Source: Branchipolynoe longqiensis (taxonomy: Eukaryota > Annelida > Polychaeta > Phyllodocida > Polynoidae). From it: a stretch of 64,000 nucleotides of DNA. The position numbers and the translations under genes were made by a program. Below are positions 31,080-43,279 of the stretch, piece by piece; within the stretch, counting starts at the first letter, position 1, and every line of letters starts with the position of its first letter. The DNA lies in the NCBI GenBank assembly GCA_030323885.1, contig CM059198.1, positions 54,858,417-54,922,416 of the forward strand, written 5' to 3'. Under the pieces are notes generated by a model. That model searched no databases. It saw nothing but the letters and a program-made list of their open reading frames with translations, and was not told the origin of the DNA.

Positions 31080-31825
31080 CCTATGTATTACATGTTCACG
31101 GGCTCTACCCCCACATATCGCTTGTGTATTAATTACCATTACTCCTACGCTTCAATGCTAAGGCCGACAGGGTACTCCGCCGGTGCTGTCACTTATAAAC
31201 ACTTGAGATATTACCTACTATTGTTATTGTCTGTATTAAGAAGGTGGTTACTAGCCCCGAGGAGAGGGTCAGGCTACGTACTGTAATGTCTACATTACTC
31301 CCTCATCTGTGCAGAAGGCCAATAGGAATAGATATACTAATAAACCATCATTAGGGGGTTGACCGTGACGGTTAGTGTAATAAGGGACCTGTTCATAAAG
31401 GGTAAGGAACGCAAGGAAGTCTCAATCACATTTTAAGAGCTCACGACTTTACTACTGTTCCTACGAACGCCATCTAATCTCTTCCAATGTCAATCATATG
31501 AATAAATACTTCCCCTTCATTTCCTTTATAGTCAAGATACTTCCAATTACTGTATTTAAAGCCAGACTATCGTCAGAAACATCAGAGCGCTGATTCAACA
31601 CATCTGATGGGTCCGGGCCCGACGGCTCAAACCTTCTACGTTGCTAGGAGAGTAGCGCGGGACGCCGCGGCGCGTCTCCGAGCAACAAGTTACAGCAGCA
31701 AACCCTTCCCCGCATTTGAATGCCAATGCTGGTTTGTCGTGGCGAGCAGCCCGCATTTCCATATTCTGGTTGCTCGACCCAACCCCGCACCGGCCACAGC
31801 TCGATTATAGTCGTGCCCACTTCAC

Positions 31826-31835
<10 letters not shown>
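31080..31835 (+). repeat. Repeat X, isolated copy
   Basis: Same ordered blocks as 25980-26640, ending 'gcccacttcacatatatat'. No coding remnant follows, so it looks like a solo terminal repeat. Confidence 0.6.
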
Positions 31836-31862
<27 letters not shown>

Positions 31863-31864
<2 letters not shown>

Positions 31865-32440
31865 GTAAAACCTTTCTATACCAACCCCTCCCAAAGACCC
31901 TATAATACTAAGACGGTTCACTCAGCCTGTACTCTGTAATCAAAATGATCAAACCCACCACTTGGTGTGCTGGCTGTTCTCTTGGTTAAACAGATGCTAT
32001 ATTATATGTATAAATGTATATATATATGAATGTGAAAGATGTGTGATGATGGTGAGGATGATGATGATGATGATGTTGATGATGATGTGTGTTTGTTCAT
32101 AGAAATTTCATATTGATGTGTATTCATACTTACCTGTCTCATGTATAATATAATTGCATGTGTTTACATGTGAAACACCAACCAGCAGCTGGGTTGATCA
32201 AACCCACCACAAGGTGGGACTGCAAAATGTACATTACCATGGGAGAGATAGGGAGTGAGCCGTCTTAGTATTATAGGGTCTTTGCAGCTCCACAGATCGA
32301 CCACTCCCCTATATCGATCGCTTTATTTGGGTCCCAACAATATCATTGTAAGGATATTCTTACTCTCTAAACGGACCACCTCCCTAAATGGACCACTTAA
32401 AGTCGGTCCCATGGTCTGTCGATTTAGATAGGTTTTACTG
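31863..32440. mobile_element. pogo/Tc1-like MITE with inner inverted repeat
   Basis: Outer ends 'cagtaaaaccttt' and 'aggttttactg' are inverted and flanked by TA on both sides. 31893-31921 and 32259-32287 form a second, nearly perfect inner inverted repeat ('aaagaccctataatactaag'). The right half shares 'gatcgaccactccc' and 'ctttattt' with 63544-63731. Confidence 0.8.
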
Positions 32441-32517
32441 TATATACATATTTATATATATATATGCATATATGCATGGATGCATGTATTATACAAGTAT
32501 ATGTATATACACACACG

Positions 32518-32518
<1 letters not shown>

Positions 32519-32562
<44 letters not shown>
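32519..32562. repeat. (TA)n microsatellite
   Basis: About 44 bases of uninterrupted TA dinucleotides. Confidence 0.95.
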
Positions 32563-32566
<4 letters not shown>

Positions 32567-32778
32567 AAGCAAATTAAAAACGCTCACATTGTATCCAAAA
32601 GGATAAATATTGTGAAAATTCTCCATTGGCATTTTTGTATATATATTTAGATTCGAGTACTGTACATGTAGCTCTATCAATACCAGATGTCGGCCTGCTT
32701 CTCATGGTCAAAGGTTTAATTCTTACACATGTTGCACCCCATAAATACCCAGCCTCGGCAGTGACAACATGGCGAGGG

Positions 32779-32784
<6 letters not shown>

Positions 32785-32831
<47 letters not shown>
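32785..32831. repeat. (TA)n microsatellite
   Basis: About 47 bases of TA dinucleotides directly before SINE C. Confidence 0.95.
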
Positions 32832-32835
<4 letters not shown>

Positions 32836-32856
32836 GTGGGGGTGATGAAAATGGGA

Positions 32857-33052
32857 AATACTGCGCCTAGAGCGGGACTCGAACCCACATCTCTTTGCAT
32901 TCCGGGCCAGTGTGCTACTAACCCATCTACATCCTACCCTAGGCTCCCTGAGATATCACATACACTCCCCCGAGCGCACATTACCATGCTCATCATGTGG
33001 TTACTTGCCTGAGAGGGTCATGATGCCAGGGACCACATACATACTAGCTATT
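32857..33052 (-). repeat. SINE C (third tRNA-headed family)
   Basis: On the minus strand 'gatgtagatgggttagtagc' (A-box-like) precedes 'gtgggttcgagtcccgctc' (B-box-like). Only one copy is seen here. A decayed tRNA gene is the alternative. Confidence 0.55.
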
Positions 33053-33089
33053 AATCATAGTATATATATATATATATATATGCGCCCCA

Positions 33090-33232
33090 TTGGCTCACTA
33101 TCAGAATAACGTGACTGAGTGGGATATCGGCGGCCTGGTTACCTAGTGGTGCAGCACTATAAAGCCACCATGAGTGTACACCATTGCAAGTATGCACCCG
33201 TCTTTATGCGACCTGATGTTTCTGGGATGCAT
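33090..33232 (+). repeat. SINE A body in left arm of inverted duplication
   Basis: 'ggctcactatcagaataacg' through 'gcagcactataaagccacca' to 'gacctgatgtttctgggatg'. The mirror copy is at about 34500-34640. Confidence 0.8.
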
Positions 33233-33398
33233 CCAACCTCCCCTTTCCGTCCCAAAATAATTAGTCAGTGTTGTGATTGCATTTCCTCTGTCAGTGTCGG
33301 TATCTAACATGAATCAGTCTATTACACTTTCTATTCCCTAGGATGAACCACATAAGGTCTATATAGTACAGTGTTGAATGAAGGTCACAAGCCTGCTC

Positions 33399-33430
<32 letters not shown>

Positions 33431-33551
33431 TTATACACTCCCCCTCCCCACCCAAATAAATAGAACATTATGTCATTCAGAACCTTGACTCCTCAAGCTG
33501 CTGTATGTATATGTCAATATTGGTTCGTTGGTTGTTGGAGCTTTATGTCCT

Positions 33552-33982
33552 GGGTATGCAGGTATTGTAGGTATAGCAATACCTCAGGGAGTTTGACGCC
33601 CCTGCCTTGCAGAGTTGTAAACCACTGCCTTGTGGTACAGGTTCTTGACAGAACTGAAGGCTAAGGGAGCAAACCCTAAACAGAAAACCATGTCACTGTG
33701 GCAGCATTAAGGGCGGTTGATGTATGGAACTCCCAACATCTCCCGACCAGCCACTGCAGGGACAAATAGTTTTGCGCCTGTCTTGACATGTTCTTGCCGG
33801 TGTGAAACCTTTATTTGCTCCCTGAGAGAGTGCCGCTGGTAACTTGCAAAAGCCAGCAGCACTTCAACACTTTTGCAGGCAGCTTTCATGAAATCTACAA
33901 CCGCACAGATAAATGGAGAGCGGCAGTCAAGTAATGAAAGCAGTCTTTGTCGCTTCGCGACCAACAGCATGATGATGATGAT
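33552..33982 (+). mobile_element. LINE 3' end inserted into a SINE A tail
   Basis: The insert matches 28809-29104 in its last 200 bases and ends in (GAT)n. 'atgtcctgg' occurs on both sides (about 33543-33551 and 33982-33990), and the SINE A 3' end reads on across the insert. It is a 9-bp target duplication. Confidence 0.8.
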
Positions 33983-34010
33983 GTCCTGGCAACATCTATG
34001 GTCATAGTAT

Positions 34011-34215
34011 AGTTGTCGCTTCCTAGCCTGGCGCTTGGCATTATTAGGATAGGTCAAGGACTGGTTAGCTCAGTGTCAGGATAATGTGACTGAGTGGGAT
34101 ATCTGGCCATGGTGCCAGTGACCTGATCTCCCAGTGGGGCAGCACTATAAAGTTGCCATGAGTGTGCCCTGTCACAAGTCGGTACCTGTCCAGGACATAA
34201 AGCTCCAACAACCAA
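34011..34215 (+). repeat. SINE A, head missing
   Basis: 'cgcttcctagcctggcgctt' through 'ccaggacataaagctccaac'. Its 3' end begins the right arm of the inverted duplication. Confidence 0.85.
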
Positions 34216-34691
34216 CGAACCAATATTGACATATACATACAGCTTGAGGAGTCAAGGTTCTGAATGACATAATGTTCTATTTATTTGGGTGGGGAGGGGG
34301 AGTGTATAATATATGTGTATATATATATATATAGCAGGCTTGTGACCTTCATTCAACACTGTACTATATAGACCTTATGTGGTTCATCCTAGGGAATAGA
34401 AAGTGTAATAGACTGATTCATGTTAGATACCGACACTGACAGAGGAAATGTAATCACAACACTGACTAATTACTTTGGGATGGAAAGGGGAGGTTGAATG
34501 CATCCCAGAAACATCAGGTCGCATAAAGACGGGTGCATACTTGCAATGGTGTACACTCATGGCGGCTTTATAGTGCTGCACCACTAGGTAACCGGGCTGC
34601 CCATATCCCACTCAGTCACATTATTCTGATAGTGAGCCAAGTAGTCCTTACCATACCCTAGTAATGGGGCGCTTCAGCCAACAGGACATTT

Positions 34692-35022
34692 TTGGGTTTT
34701 TTTTTGTTGGTTTTTGTTGGTCCATTAGTCGTTTAAGCAGGGGAAATTTCAGTCATAGACAACTGGTCTTCCTCATTCCACTGCTGGTCGATAGAAAGCC
34801 CGAGCCTACACTTTTACCAACCCAAGGGATTTTTAACCTCCCACACCACATAGACATGGTACGAGAGCAACCGGCCTTTGATGACACTGTAAGTTATACA
34901 CAGCGGTGGAAATCCAAATTGGCAGAGATGGGGGCACGGGGAATCGAACCGCCGACCCTCAGATTAGGAGTCTGACCTAGAAAAAAGTCAGACACTCTAA
35001 CCACTCCGCCACAGAGAACGCC
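34692..35022 (-). repeat. SINE B, longest copy
   Basis: T-rich 3' end at 34692, body 'gcaggggaaatttcagtc', 'gtcgatagaaagcccg', then the head in reverse ('gggaatcgaaccgccgac', 'cactctaaccactccgcc'). Confidence 0.8.
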
Positions 35023-35032
35023 ACTTTCATTT

Positions 35033-35139
35033 AGACAATTTGATACTTTCATCGGACAATGCAGCTTTAATTCATGTATGAATTGTGTGTGTATTTGGTA
35101 TGAATTGTCCGATGAAATTATCAAATTGTCTAAACCAAA
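35033..35139. repeat. Small foldback element with MITE-D-like word
   Basis: 35033-35067 and 35105-35139 are inverted ('ttagacaatttgata' ... 'tttcatcggacaat'). The word 'catcggac' and 'gcagcttta' link it to MITE D ends. Confidence 0.65.
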
Positions 35140-35206
35140 CGCCCTATTTTAACCTTTAGTCACCCCCGACCACCGAGAAGGAAGCACTGGGGCTAAAATG
35201 GATCAG

Positions 35207-35316
35207 AGCGCGGGCCTCGCGTGTGGGAAATCGCCATGAGTGTGCACTATCACAAGTCGTACCCGTCCTGATATGACCTGAGATGTTGCTAGGACGTAAA
35301 ACAACACCAAGCAAAC
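35207..35316 (+). repeat. SINE A with internal deletion
   Basis: A stub of the head ('gcgcgggcctcgcgtgtggg') joins directly to 'atcgccatgagtgtgcacta' and the 3' end, so most of the body is deleted. Confidence 0.7.
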
Positions 35317-35463
35317 AAAGAATAGATAATTAATTTGTTAACTATCTGGCTGTCCTATTTTGCTTTTTTAATTTTTTTTTTTTACTAATTGGCATTGGGG
35401 GTGGAGGGGGGGGGGGGGTATTGCTATTAGTGGGAAGGGATCCCAATGTTGTTGGCATTATAT

Positions 35464-35780
35464 TTGTTTGTTTGTTGTTCTTTTATGTCCTAGCAACATC
35501 TAAGGTCATATCAGGGCGGGTACTGACTCGTGACAGTGCACACTCATGGTGACTTTATAGTGCTGCCTCACTGGGACACCAGGCCGCCAGCACCATGACC
35601 TGATATCCCCCACTCAGTCACATTATTCTGACACTGAGCTAACCAGTCCTTGCCCTATCCTAATAATGCCGAGCGCCAGGCTAGAAAGCGACAAGTATAC
35701 ATTTTTACATCATTGGTTTGACTCGACGATCTCCTGCATGGGAGGTCTGCGCTCTACCGATTCGGCCACCGCGTCTGGTA
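35464..35780 (-). repeat. SINE A, near full length
   Basis: (GTTT)n tail, 'tcctagcaacatctaaggtc', full body, head 'ctctaccgattcggccaccg'. Confidence 0.9.
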
Positions 35781-35830
35781 CAAATGATCGGATAAGACAA
35801 TTGACGTCACTACTCGAACGTGTGCAATTT

Positions 35831-36661
35831 TATACCCCTGTCACATTACGACGTTTCTCTCCAACGCGCATCGCCTTTGTCATATTTTGGCGAAAAATCG
35901 GGAAACGTCGGGAAACGTTAGGGGAACGTTATGCGAATGTCGGTACGCGTCGGTACACTATCCTGGATGTCGACAGCCGCCGGAGAACGGCGGCGTGCGT
36001 AGTTGGTCACTCAATGTTTTTAACATGTCAAAAAAACTGAACGACCGACAGCACGCGCCAATTTCTGGGTAAGGACGTTAACAGGACATTAAGCGGACGT
36101 TAAAACGTGTCCAAAGCGCGTTAGAGAAATGTTGGAAGGACGTCCAGTAAAGTCGATTGAGGTTGACCTCTGGAGTTATGATATGATGACCACACCACCT
36201 GTATTTATATCAACCGTACGGGTGTGCCGATGTGTTCGCATAACGTTATGGATGCGTCGAGCACATTGCCAACACATTACCAGAACGCTGACAGCGCGCT
36301 GCCAACACGCTACAGGAACGGCAATTAACGCGGCCCTAAAGCAGTTGAAACGGTATCATCCGTCGGCTAACACGTCCGCTTGTCGCTACCCGCGTGCTGG
36401 CCGAACGTTGCCATAACGTTGTCGACACGCCGCGCACGCCCAACCGTCGTGGCAACAACCGCACCATTACAAATTGTTTTTGTTTTCCTGAAACTTTGCC
36501 ACCCGTTGGCCGCGAGCTACCAACACGCTACTCACACGCTGTGCCACCGTCCAATTTACCCATATTGCCCCTAAAAGTTTAACGTTTCTCGACGCTTTAA
36601 TTTTATTTTCAACGCTCACGTGTCGCCCAAGAGAGGCGTCGTAGTGTGACAGCCCCATTAA
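35831..36661. mobile_element. MITE-like element WA-2 (aacgtt words)
   Basis: Ends 'cccctgtcacattacgacgt' and the inverse of 'cgtcgtagtgtgacagcccc', with TA at each edge. The interior is rich in 'aacgtt', 'gacgtta', 'caacacgc' and 'ccgaacgtt' words in both orientations. It carries no transposase. Confidence 0.88.
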
Positions 36662-36743
36662 TACCATTAGTTTGTACATGTTAGCAGTTTTTATAATATA
36701 ATATCTTTGTCTGATTTGGCGCTTTGCTTCACTTAATCGTGCT

Positions 36744-36950
36744 CGGCATTAATAGGATAGGGCAAGGACTGATGTGCTCAGTGTCAGGATAATGTGAATG
36801 AGTGGGATATGGCATCATGGTGCTGGCGGCCTGGTTTCCCAGTGGGGCAGCATTATAAAGTCACCATGAATGTGTACTGTCACAAGTCAGTACCCGTCCT
36901 GATATGACCTTAGATGTTGGCCAGACTTAAAAACTCCCAACAACCAACCA
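36744..36950 (+). repeat. SINE A, head missing
   Basis: 'cggcattaataggatagggc' to 'gttggccagacttaaaaact'. Confidence 0.85.
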
Positions 36951-37197
36951 ACAAACCAACTTAATCACGAGTAGAGGCGTAAGCGGGAGTAAACTAACTG
37001 AGGAGAGCCGGCTGGTGTGTGAGGAAGAGTGGGACCAGGAAGTGGGATGTGATTGGCTGAGAAGAGGGCTCATGCAGTCGGTGGGAATGCGCAGGTGTGA
37101 CAGTTGTGATCGATTGGCTGCCATCCATGTGGTGTGTGGGTGCGAGCTTTGCTCTACCCTTTGTCCCCATTAATAACAGCAAATGGGCGGCGCCCCA

Positions 37198-37315
37198 CGA
37201 CCAGACGGGATGGCCGAATGAGTTGAGTGCCCATCTCCCGTTTTGGTAGATCATGGGTTTGAATGCTGGTCGAGTCAAACCAATGTCTTAAAAATTGGTA
37301 CTTGTCACTTCCTAG
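37198..37315 (+). repeat. SINE A head, left arm of inverted SINE pair
   Basis: 'gacgggatggccgaatgagt' to 'ttgtcacttcctag'. It is followed at once by a minus-strand copy, forming tail-to-tail arms of about 115 bases. Confidence 0.85.
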
Positions 37316-37563
37316 TAACTGGGAGACCAGGCCGCCAGTACCATGACCTGATATCTCACTCAGTCACATTATCCTGACACTGAGCCAACCAGTCCCTGAC
37401 CTATCCTACTACTATCCTAATAATGCCGAGTGACTGGCTAGGAAGTGACAAGTATCAATTTCTAAGTCATTGGTTTGACTCGACCAGAGTTCAAACCTGT
37501 GGATTCTCAATCCCACGATCTACCCAAACGGGAGACGGACACTCAACACATCCCGTCTGGTCA
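37316..37563 (-). repeat. SINE A, right arm of inverted SINE pair
   Basis: 'ctgggagaccaggccgccag' through the head 'catcccgtctggtc'. Confidence 0.85.
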
Positions 37564-37835
37564 CAACTACAATGGAAGCCATACCATCTGGCTACGTCAA
37601 AGAAGAGTATCATTTGCCCTCTCATTCACTAACTACAAATAGATTCTTCCAGGTATGTTAGAATGATTACCCCACAGATGTTCTTAACGAGTCAGGGAGA
37701 TAAATATAGTTAGCATTTTGATGAGCTGAATAGCTTGAGATTATGAGATAACGAGCATTTATGTAAGGAATGCGTGTTGAAATCACGTGACGAGATCTAT
37801 AAAGGGGAGTGTAGATTAAAGGGTCAGCAACTGGT

Positions 37836-38088
37836 CGTAGTGGCCATATCTGTAAGAGCGCAGACTTCCTGTGCGGAAGGTAAGGAGTTCGAGAGTTCGA
37901 ACTTATCACAAGCGGCCCTTCCTGTACAGAAGGTCGAGAGTTCGAACTCCCGACCTTCCACACATGGTGCTGGCGTCCTGGTCTCCCATTGGTGCAGCAC
38001 TATAAAGTCGCCATGAGTGTGCACTGTCACAAGTCGGTACCCGTCCTGATATGACGACAGATGTTGCCAGGACTTAAAACTACAAAAA
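37836..38088 (+). repeat. SINE A with duplicated B-box segment
   Basis: The head contains 'gagttcgagagttcgaac' and again 'gtcgagagttcgaactcc', an internal duplication of about 50 bases. It then jumps to 'catggtgctggcgtcctgg' and the normal 3' end. Confidence 0.75.
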
Positions 38089-38113
38089 CCAACTGCACAG
38101 AAAGCCAGCGCTC

Positions 38114-38394
38114 TTATGCCCGGTACACACCTACCGTTTGTGTGCGCACACCTCCCGTATACGATCGAAAACTGCCCGTTTCGCCCACAAAAATCGCTTG
38201 GTGTGCGCTCCCCGCGCACACCTTGCGATTGCGATTCGCGCATAAAACTCAGTTTTTAGTGCTAAAAGCGGCCGTTTACGATTGCGATTCGCGATTCGAA
38301 AAACGAATCGGCCCGTTTTCAGTTTTAAGCGGGTCGGGTCGAGTCGCGAGTTTTAGTGCGCGAATCCTATACGGGAGGTGTGTACTAGGCATTA
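38114..38394. mobile_element. MITE-like element WA-5 (gattcgcg words)
   Basis: Ends 'tgcccggtacacaccta' and the inverse of 'ggaggtgtgtactaggca', TA at both edges. The left terminal box is present twice ('acacacctaccgt', 'gcacacctcccgtat'). The interior is dominated by 'gcgattcgcg' and 'ttgcgattgcgattcgcg' words. It is 281 bases, the shortest of the set. Confidence 0.85.
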
Positions 38395-38456
38395 GAGAGT
38401 TGGCCAGTACAACCAGTCAATTATAGCTATGATCAGTTAGGTGTCAGGGTGTTCCA

Positions 38457-39055
38457 ACCTAACATCTAAGGTCATATCAGAACTGGTACCGACTTGTGGC
38501 CATGTGTACTAATGGGGACTTAATAGTGCTGCCCCACTGAGATATCGTGCCACCAGAACCATCGTCCAGTATTACACTGAATCACATTATCCTTACACTG
38601 AGCCAACTAGATAAAAGATTCACCCGGTACTTGTAGTACAAGGGTGAAGACCAGCCTTATATAAATATGGGCGAAAATAGCGTTAGTATGGAACAAGAAG
38701 TAGAATGCCTGGCACCAGTGTCAAATGGTTACTTATATCAGAACAGAGTTGGTGAAATGGGAGAGAATGCAAAAAGACAAGATGGCGGCCAGAGAACACC
38801 GTCGATTTCACTTTTAAATTGCATTAAACTTTTAAAGTATATGTTTTATTATATTTTCCAACTCAACAGTAGCGGGTAAACATGAAGACATATACAAAGA
38901 ATAAATGTTGCTTCTTAGATTGTGAAATTAGGCTCTCATAAAGACTCAGTTCATTAGCCCGATTTTTCTACCGTTTTTATATAAGGCTGGTTTTCACCCC
39001 TGTGCTGGAAGTATGGGGTGAATCTTTTATCTATGAGTCCTTGCCCTATCATACT
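38457..39055 (-). repeat. SINE A split by a MULE-like MITE
   Basis: 38457-38607 and 39034-39055 ('gagtccttgccctatcat') are the two halves of one SINE A. Confidence 0.8.
38608..39033. mobile_element. MULE-like MITE E, copy 1
   Basis: Inverted ends 'tagataaaagattcaccc' and 'ggggtgaatcttttatcta' with a further inverted 'gtacttg...' extension. The flanking 'tgagccaac' and 'tgag' fit a 9-base duplication followed by a small deletion. It shares its interior with 49185-49602 ('gcaaaaagacaagatggcgg'). Confidence 0.85.
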
Positions 39056-40300
39056 CACAGTATTTACAAATACAACCTTCCGCATAGCAAGCGGACGTTC
39101 GACCTTCAGGACTGCTCAGTCGCCTACAACATTATTTAGAGTCCCGCAAAGGTACTTATGTGAAATAAAAAATAGTTGTTGTAATAACTGACATTCTGTT
39201 TGACCTGACTGGTTCTATTTACATTACAGTAGTTGTCAGGGATGAAAGTTGTCTCCAGCAAAAGGCGCAGAAATCAAACCTTAGCGCCACCTAATGGCAA
39301 ATTTCTATCAAAACATGGATTCCCCCCCCCCCTCCCCCCATAGCATTAGCACTGGCTTAATGGTGTGTCGGCAGCAAAGACCATATTCTTGGCAAATAGT
39401 TAGTGGCATTAATAATTATACTCTCAGATTTGTTTCACACACCAAAATGTGTTAATCAGATCCATATATATGTATACAGTGAAATGGTCAGAATTGTGTA
39501 AAAATACCTAAAAAGATATCTCAAATGCAATTTTGAAATGGTTAAATTTATGTCAAATGACGGCAAAATTTAACTCATAAAACAGCCCAAATTTTAGACG
39601 ATTATGTGTCTATGATATGAGGCATAATATATTAAGTGGTTTGTTAATACACGATAGACGTACATATATTTACAATGCGATATAATACATGATATAATAC
39701 ATGATATAATACATGATATAATAATGATATAATAATGATATAATACATGATATAATACATGATATTAATAATTATATGATACATGATATAATGCATGATA
39801 TAATATATGATGTAATACATGATATACAACACGGTACAAATATACCACATTTACCATAAATAATGCGCACTTACCATAATTGTATTTGTAGCAGATGCAG
39901 GTATCCAAATCTTCGTGAATTACGAAAAACCCACTTGTCCCCCTTCGGGATTGCAATCGTCGTTGTTTTAAATGTGTAGAATTGCAACTTTAAATCAAAC
40001 AATTACAATCTAAATAACACAGTAAGCCAGTGACTGAGAGAGTGTGTTGCTTCCACGGCGGAACCGGCGGAATGCCTGCCCTCCTCGTCTCCTCCAGCTG
40101 GTAATGGTGATGGTGCTGGGGGTGAGATGATGTTGGCAATGATGTTGAGATGACGTCACGTCAAAGCGCGTCTGTTCATTCACTGCACTCCTTCGGCACC
40201 TTGGGTTTGAACCAATTTTAGGTTGTTGTTGTTTTTTCACGACTTGTGGGTTAATTTCTGTCGATTTTGTTGTAATGTTTGTAACGTTGGGTTTAGAGGA
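39056..40300. other. Unassigned, with an AT minisatellite
   Basis: No gene is supported. 39675-39832 is a 'acatgatataat' minisatellite. 39355-39395 resembles the LINE 3' UTR ('gtgtcggcagca...ggccatatt' variant). A C run lies at about 39319-39336. Confidence 0.45.
40151..40158. promoter_or_regulatory. CRE-like site TGACGTCA
   Basis: A perfect palindromic CREB/ATF-type octamer about 150 bases upstream of the GC-rich block. The octamer also occurs at 8886, 23423 and 35812 in repeat-rich DNA, so on its own it is weak evidence. Confidence 0.3.
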
Positions 40301-41220
<920 letters not shown>

Positions 41221-41806
41221 GGTGAATGAATGGATGAATAAATAGATGAATGAATCGAGAACTGTGTAAATCTAAGTTCTAGTAGGAGCCCAAACCGCTA
41301 ACATCGCCAACTACCAAACTGGAACTGTCACCCCATTTGTCTATGCGGCTCGCGTCTAGGGAGAACCCGGGACCAGTCGGTTGGTGACGGTGTCAAGTCA
41401 AGTGACCTTGCAGTGAGTGAGGGGAGGCCTGGGTGCCCGTATGGGTTGGGGGTGGGGACGAGAGGGGTTGAGGGTGCAGGGGCCCTGTCCCACTGACACT
41501 TCTTTCTGACTCAGTCACTGTCTCAGTGTCTGTGCACGTTGGGTGCGTGCTGAGTGACCCCTTTGTTTGTGGTTCTTCAATCAAGGTGGTCTGACTCGGC
41601 CCTGAACTACTGGTAGGACCCACTGACTGTGGGACCGCAGCTACTACTCCGCCGGGGGGTATCACACAGGCACGTAGCCAGGGACCAGAGATGGGTTCCC
41701 CTCACCAACCCCTCCCACCCTCCCACTATCCAAAGTCTAGATGTTTGTTTTTATTTTACACCCTTAACAACATTCCGTCAAATATTAACTACTGACACAC
41801 AAATGT
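41221..41806. other. Unassigned
   Basis: Starts with a short GAATGAAT/GAATAAAT tetranucleotide run (41221-41256). No gene is supported in the rest. Confidence 0.4.
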
Positions 41807-41899
41807 ATGTTTGTTTGTTGGGGGTTTTTATGTCCTGGTAACATCTATGGTCATATCATTATCAGGAGGGGGGTTGACTTGTGACAGTGTGCACTCATA

Positions 41900-42463
41900 A
41901 GCCGTGTTTACACGGGAGAGTTAAATCGCTTCATATAAATCGCCTTGCCTAGTTCGCCTCACATTCGCCGTGTAAACACTCCTCTGAGGCGGATTAGGGC
42001 TGATTCACCTCATCTAGTTCGCTTCATATAAACCACTTCGCGAGGTAGTTTATATGAATCAATTCGGCTGGTTCCCGGGGCGGCGATAGTATAAAATAGT
42101 AGTGCTTGCCGGCTACAGATGGAGCAGTAACTAATTGCTGGTGCCCGGCAGTGTTATGGCCCGATTAGGCCGAAATCTATTAAATGCGATCATATTTAAC
42201 AGAATTACATCCTCAAATAATGAAATTTAATTAAATTAACCATAAATTCCAAGCGATATTAACACAGCAGCTTCATCGGCGTCGAATCGACGAGTGTAAA
42301 CTAAACAAATATATCAGTGCTTGCCAGCTACAGGCGGAACTAAGGCTGCTGGTTCCCGGCGCCGAAACACTTTCAAACTCGCTTCGTGTAAACGCGCCGC
42401 TACTTCGCTTCATATGAATCGCTTTGTCTAATTCGCTTCACAATTGCCCGTGTAAACACGGCT
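41900..42463. mobile_element. MITE-like element WA-6, copy 1 (ttcgcttcatat words)
   Basis: 564 bases with ends 'agccgtgtttacacggg' and the exact inverse 'cccgtgtaaacacggct'. Interior words 'tcgcttcatat(g/a)aa' and 'gaagcg' recur in both orientations. It sits inside SINE A. Its partner at 47892-48454 is 563 bases long. Confidence 0.9.
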
Positions 42464-42518
42464 ATAGTCATAGCAACTTTATAGTACTAACCCACTGGAA
42501 GGCTGTCATGCTGGCATC

Positions 42519-43279
42519 TAGATAAAGGATTTGCCCTGTACAGGGGTGAAAACCAACCTATTAGAACAACGGGTGAAGAATTTTGACATGGCGGGGAAAT
42601 GAATTGAGCTGGTAAATTCTTAATTTAAGAAGCAAAATATATTCTTCACATAAATTTTCATATTTACCCGCTACTTTTGATTTGAAATATATAATAAAAC
42701 ATGTAGTTTAAGGAATTTTAAAAATAAAACCGATGGCGTTTTATCGCTGCCATCTTGTCTTTTTGCATTCTCTCCCATTTCACCAATTCTGTGCCGATAT
42801 GGGTCGCCATTTGATACTGGAGCCAGAATTTCTACTTCCTGTACCGGGCGCGGTGGCCGAATCGGTAGAGCAAAAGCCTCGCATGCAGAAGATCGGGAGT
42901 TTGCGAGTTCGGTTCCCGGTCGAGTCAAACCAATGACTTAAAAATTGATACTTCTCACTTCCTAGCCTGGTGCTCGGCATTATTAGGATAGGGCAAGGAC
43001 TGGTTAGCTCGGTGTCAGGATGATGTGACTGAGTGGGATATCGGGTCATGGTGCTGGTGGCCTGATTTCCCAGTGGGCAGCACTATAAAATTGCCATGAG
43101 TGCATCCTGTCACAAGTCGGTACCCATCCTGATATGACCTTAGCTGTTGCTAGGAGATAAAACAACAACAAACAAACAAATTCTACTTTCCTGATCCATA
43201 CTAAAGCAGTTTTCGCCAGCTTTTATGTAGGGTGTGTGTTCACCCCTGTACTGCAAGTACGGGGTGAATCTTTTATCTA
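42519..43279. mobile_element. MULE-like MITE E, copy 2, containing a SINE
   Basis: Ends 'tagataaaggatttg' and 'gaatcttttatcta', flanked by 9-base duplications 'gctggcatc' (42510-42518) and 'gctggtatc' (43280-43288). The orientation is opposite to copies 1 and 3. SINE A 42842-43178 is inserted inside. Confidence 0.88.
42842..43178 (+). repeat. SINE A, complete (337 bp) with target duplications
   Basis: Head 'gcgcggtggccgaatcggta', B-box-like 'agttcggttcccggtcg', full body and (AAC/AACA)n tail. The duplications 'ttctacttcctg' (to 42841) and 'ttctactttcctg' (to 43193) define exact ends. This is the best length standard for the family. Confidence 0.93.

Larger units (their letters stand above)
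33082..34672. repeat. Large inverted duplication (arms ~470 bp)
   Basis: Arm 33082-33551 is the reverse complement of 34193-34672 with roughly 97% identity over the ~290 bases I compared. The left arm lacks about 24 bases present near the end of the right arm. Each arm contains a diverged SINE A body, a unique ~170-base segment, a (TA)n run, and a SINE A 3' end facing the spacer. The spacer holds a LINE 3' end and another SINE A. Confidence 0.92.

Noticed and set aside
37198..37290. tRNA genes at SINE heads (here and at all SINE A, B and C heads)
   Set aside because: Boxes A and B are present, but acceptor and anticodon arms do not pair properly and the sequence runs directly into a SINE body.
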